Shown: positions 62,672-64,000 of the stretch, piece by piece | Position numbering within the stretch: the first letter of the stretch is position 1 | Layout of the letters: each line of letters begins with the position of its first letter | From: Bacillota bacterium | GTDB taxonomy: Bacteria > Bacillota > DTU030 > DUMP01 | Direction of reading: 5' to 3' | Assembly: GCA_030154105.1 (NCBI GenBank) | Contig: JASKKP010000004.1 | Location: forward strand, 1 to 64,000 | DNA length: 64,000 nucleotides | Program-made: the position numbers and the translations under genes | Notes under the pieces: generated by a model | What the model was told of the DNA's origin: nothing | The model's database searches: none | Seen by the model: the letters and a program-made list of their open reading frames with translations, nothing else

Positions 62672-63754
62672 TTAAACATTGAACCGGAAATGTATCACAT
62701 CGCCGTCCTGGACCAAGTAGTCCCGCCCTTCCAGGCGAACATGCCCCCGGTCGCGGGCCGCAGCCATGGAGCCGGCACTAATCAAATCGGCAAAAGACAC
62801 AACTTCGGCCCGAATGAAACCGCGCTCCATGTCGCTGTGAATCTTGCCTGCGGCCGCCGGCGCCGACGTCCCGCGCGGCACGGCCCAGGCGCGCACCTCA
62901 TGGCCGCCGGTGGCGGTATAAAACGTGACCAGGTCGAGCAGACGGTAACTCGCCCGCACCAGCCGGTTAAGCCCCGGCTCGTGCAAGCCGAGTTCTTCCA
63001 GCAAAGCATCGCGATCTTTCGCTTCAAGTTCCCAGAGCTCTTCTTCCAGCTTCGCCGAAAGCCAGATGGCCTCGGCGCCGCGCGCCCGGGCGGCCGACTG
63101 CACCGCCTCCCAGTAGACTTCTTCCTTCCCCGTAGGCCCTGCCTCGCCCACATTGGCTACGAGGAGTAGGGGCTTGGCCGTGAGGAGGTTCAAGTCTTTC
63201 GGCAGAGCCCCGTCGGCCACCTCACGGGCTGGTCGGCCTTGGGAAAGAGCGGCTTCCAGTTCCTTGAGCCGGGCATACTCTTCCTGGATGCGCCGCTCGC
63301 CGCTTTTCATCTGGCGCTCAACCTTGGCCAGACGCCGGCCGAGCACCTCCAGGTCGGCCAAAATAAGTTCCGTTTCGATGGTTTCCACATCGGCTAGCGG
63401 ATCTAGCGCACCGTTTACATGCGCCACGTTCGGGTCCTCAAAGCAGCGCACAACCTCCACAACGGCATCCACGTCGCGGATGTGGCTCAGAAATTGATTG
63501 CCTAGGCCCTCGCCTTTACTTGCCCCCTTGACCAGGCCGGCGATGTCTACAAACTCAATGGCCGCCGGTACTACCTTCTCAGGCTTTATCAGCTCGGCCA
63601 GCGCCTGAAGCCGCGCATCCGGCACGGCCACCCGCCCCACGTTGGGCTCAATGGTACAAAAAGGATAGTTCTCTGCCGGCACCGCCGAGCGCGTAAGGGC
63701 GTTGAAAAGGGTGGACTTGCCTACGTTGGGCAGCCCGACAATACCGACGCGCAT
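62672..63754 (-). CDS. ychF: Redox-regulated ATPase / GTPase YchF (Obg family), 360 aa
   Basis: Walker A GLPNVGKSTLFNALT, switch EFVDIAGLVKGASKGEGLGN, C-terminal TGS domain ending DGDVIHFRFNV. ATG 63754 follows GGGAGGCG. Binds ribosomes and prefers ATP. Its insertion between purR and ridA departs from the Bacillus order. Confidence 0.95.
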   Translation of the reverse strand: MRVGIVGLPNVGKSTLFNALTRSAVPAENYPFCTIEPNVGRVAVPDARLQALAELIKPEKVVPAAIEFVDIAGLVKGASKGEGLGNQFLSHIRDVDAVVEVVRCFEDPNVAHVNGALDPLADVETIETELILADLEVLGRRLAKVERQMKSGERRIQEEYARLKELEAALSQGRPAREVADGALPKDLNLLTAKPLLLVANVGEAGPTGKEEVYWEAVQSAARARGAEAIWLSAKLEEELWELEAKDRDALLEELGLHEPGLNRLVRASYRLLDLVTFYTATGGHEVRAWAVPRGTSAPAAAGKIHSDMERGFIRAEVVSFADLISAGSMAAARDRGHVRLEGRDYLVQDGDVIHFRFNV

Positions 63755-63755
63755 G

Positions 63756-64000
63756 CTATTCGCCTCCCAGCCAGATCGCCGGACGCACCCTAAGTTCCGG
63801 TCCCCGTTCCTTGACCTCTTCGAGCACCAAGAGCGAGAAGTAGTCCGGAACAAGCTTCTTCTCCGGCTCGCGCGTGGCCACGAGCACGCCGGTGCCCAGC
63901 ACGGTTGCCCCGAACTCCGCCATTAGTTCGTGCATTCCCCGCGCCGTACCTCCGGCCCGCATGAAGTCGTCCACCACTACCACTTTGGCCCCGGCCGGAA
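63756..64000 (-). CDS. purR: Purine operon repressor PurR, C-terminal part (partial)
   Basis: The visible 80 residues contain the PRPP-binding loop VVVVDDFMRAGGTARGMHEL and GTGVLVATREPEKKLVPDYF, as in the phosphoribosyltransferase domain of PurR. The N-terminal winged-helix domain lies beyond the window edge. It starts the purR-(ychF)-ridA-spoVG order. Confidence 0.9.
   Translation of the reverse strand, partial: PAGAKVVVVDDFMRAGGTARGMHELMAEFGATVLGTGVLVATREPEKKLVPDYFSLLVLEEVKERGPELRVRPAIWLGGE

Overview
The window looks like chromosome of a spore-forming, strictly anaerobic Firmicute of the Moorella / Thermoanaerobacterales type. It is GC-rich and uses GTG and TTG starts with strong AGGAGG ribosome binding sites. 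It carries sporulation genes (spoVG, spoVT, spoVB, spoIID, yabP, yabQ), c-di-AMP and TPP riboswitches, and tungsten-enzyme genes. Assignment to genus is inference from gene content only.

Layout. Positions 1-99 are the 5' end of a group II intron on the minus strand. It sits just past the terminator hairpin of a lone Flp pilin gene (177-347). Positions 594-6428 (minus) are a probable tungsten aldehyde oxidoreductase operon: nuoE-like, nuoF-like, hoxU/nuoG-like, poly-ferredoxin, aor, moaD-like. Its leader resembles a molybdenum/tungsten cofactor riboswitch with an overlapping terminator. Positions 6691-17901 (minus) are a first acetoin dehydrogenase locus. acoA-acoB-acoC-acoL-DUF6506 are preceded by a sigma-54 promoter. 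Upstream lies a second sigma-54 unit, lin0512-acoX-lipA-lipB-sirtuin-acoR, which supplies lipoate attachment, a NAD-dependent deacylase and the activator.

Positions 18243-24700 are an accessory region bounded by tRNA genes. It holds a HicBA toxin-antitoxin pair between tRNA-Lys and a degenerate copy of that tRNA's 3' end. It also holds an orphan FliD-like protein, uncharacterised small membrane proteins, a visibly AT-richer three-gene cassette containing DUF1828, and a serine-recombinase C-terminal remnant next to tRNA-Met and tRNA-fMet. Positions 24936-28940 (minus) carry a methyltransferase and a TPP-riboswitch-controlled thiamine-precursor ABC transporter.

Positions 29027-42612 (minus) are the conserved Firmicute block ppx, yabR, divIC, yabQ, yabP, spoIID, rqcP, hup, yabN/mazG, spoVB, spoVT, prsA, mfd. 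It resumes at 58181-64000 with pth, ctc, prs, glmU, spoVG, ridA, ychF and purR. Between the two halves, mostly on the plus strand (42934-58075), lie a Spo0E-like gene, a c-di-AMP-riboswitch-controlled SleB hydrolase, a LacI-type regulator, and a second acetoin-dehydrogenase-like operon. That operon contains a sigma-54 activator, E1 alpha and beta, a TRAP transporter, a threonine-dehydrogenase-like alcohol dehydrogenase, a PPC-domain protein, E2 and E3, behind a near-perfect sigma-54 promoter. An orphan AbrB-type gene follows.

How the parts fit: the two aco systems would oxidise acetoin or a related ketol to acetyl-CoA plus acetaldehyde. The tungsten aldehyde oxidoreductase could consume the acetaldehyde, passing electrons to ferredoxin and NAD. 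Transport, lipoylation and sigma-54 control genes are linked. This metabolic picture is inference; the individual families are supported by visible motifs.
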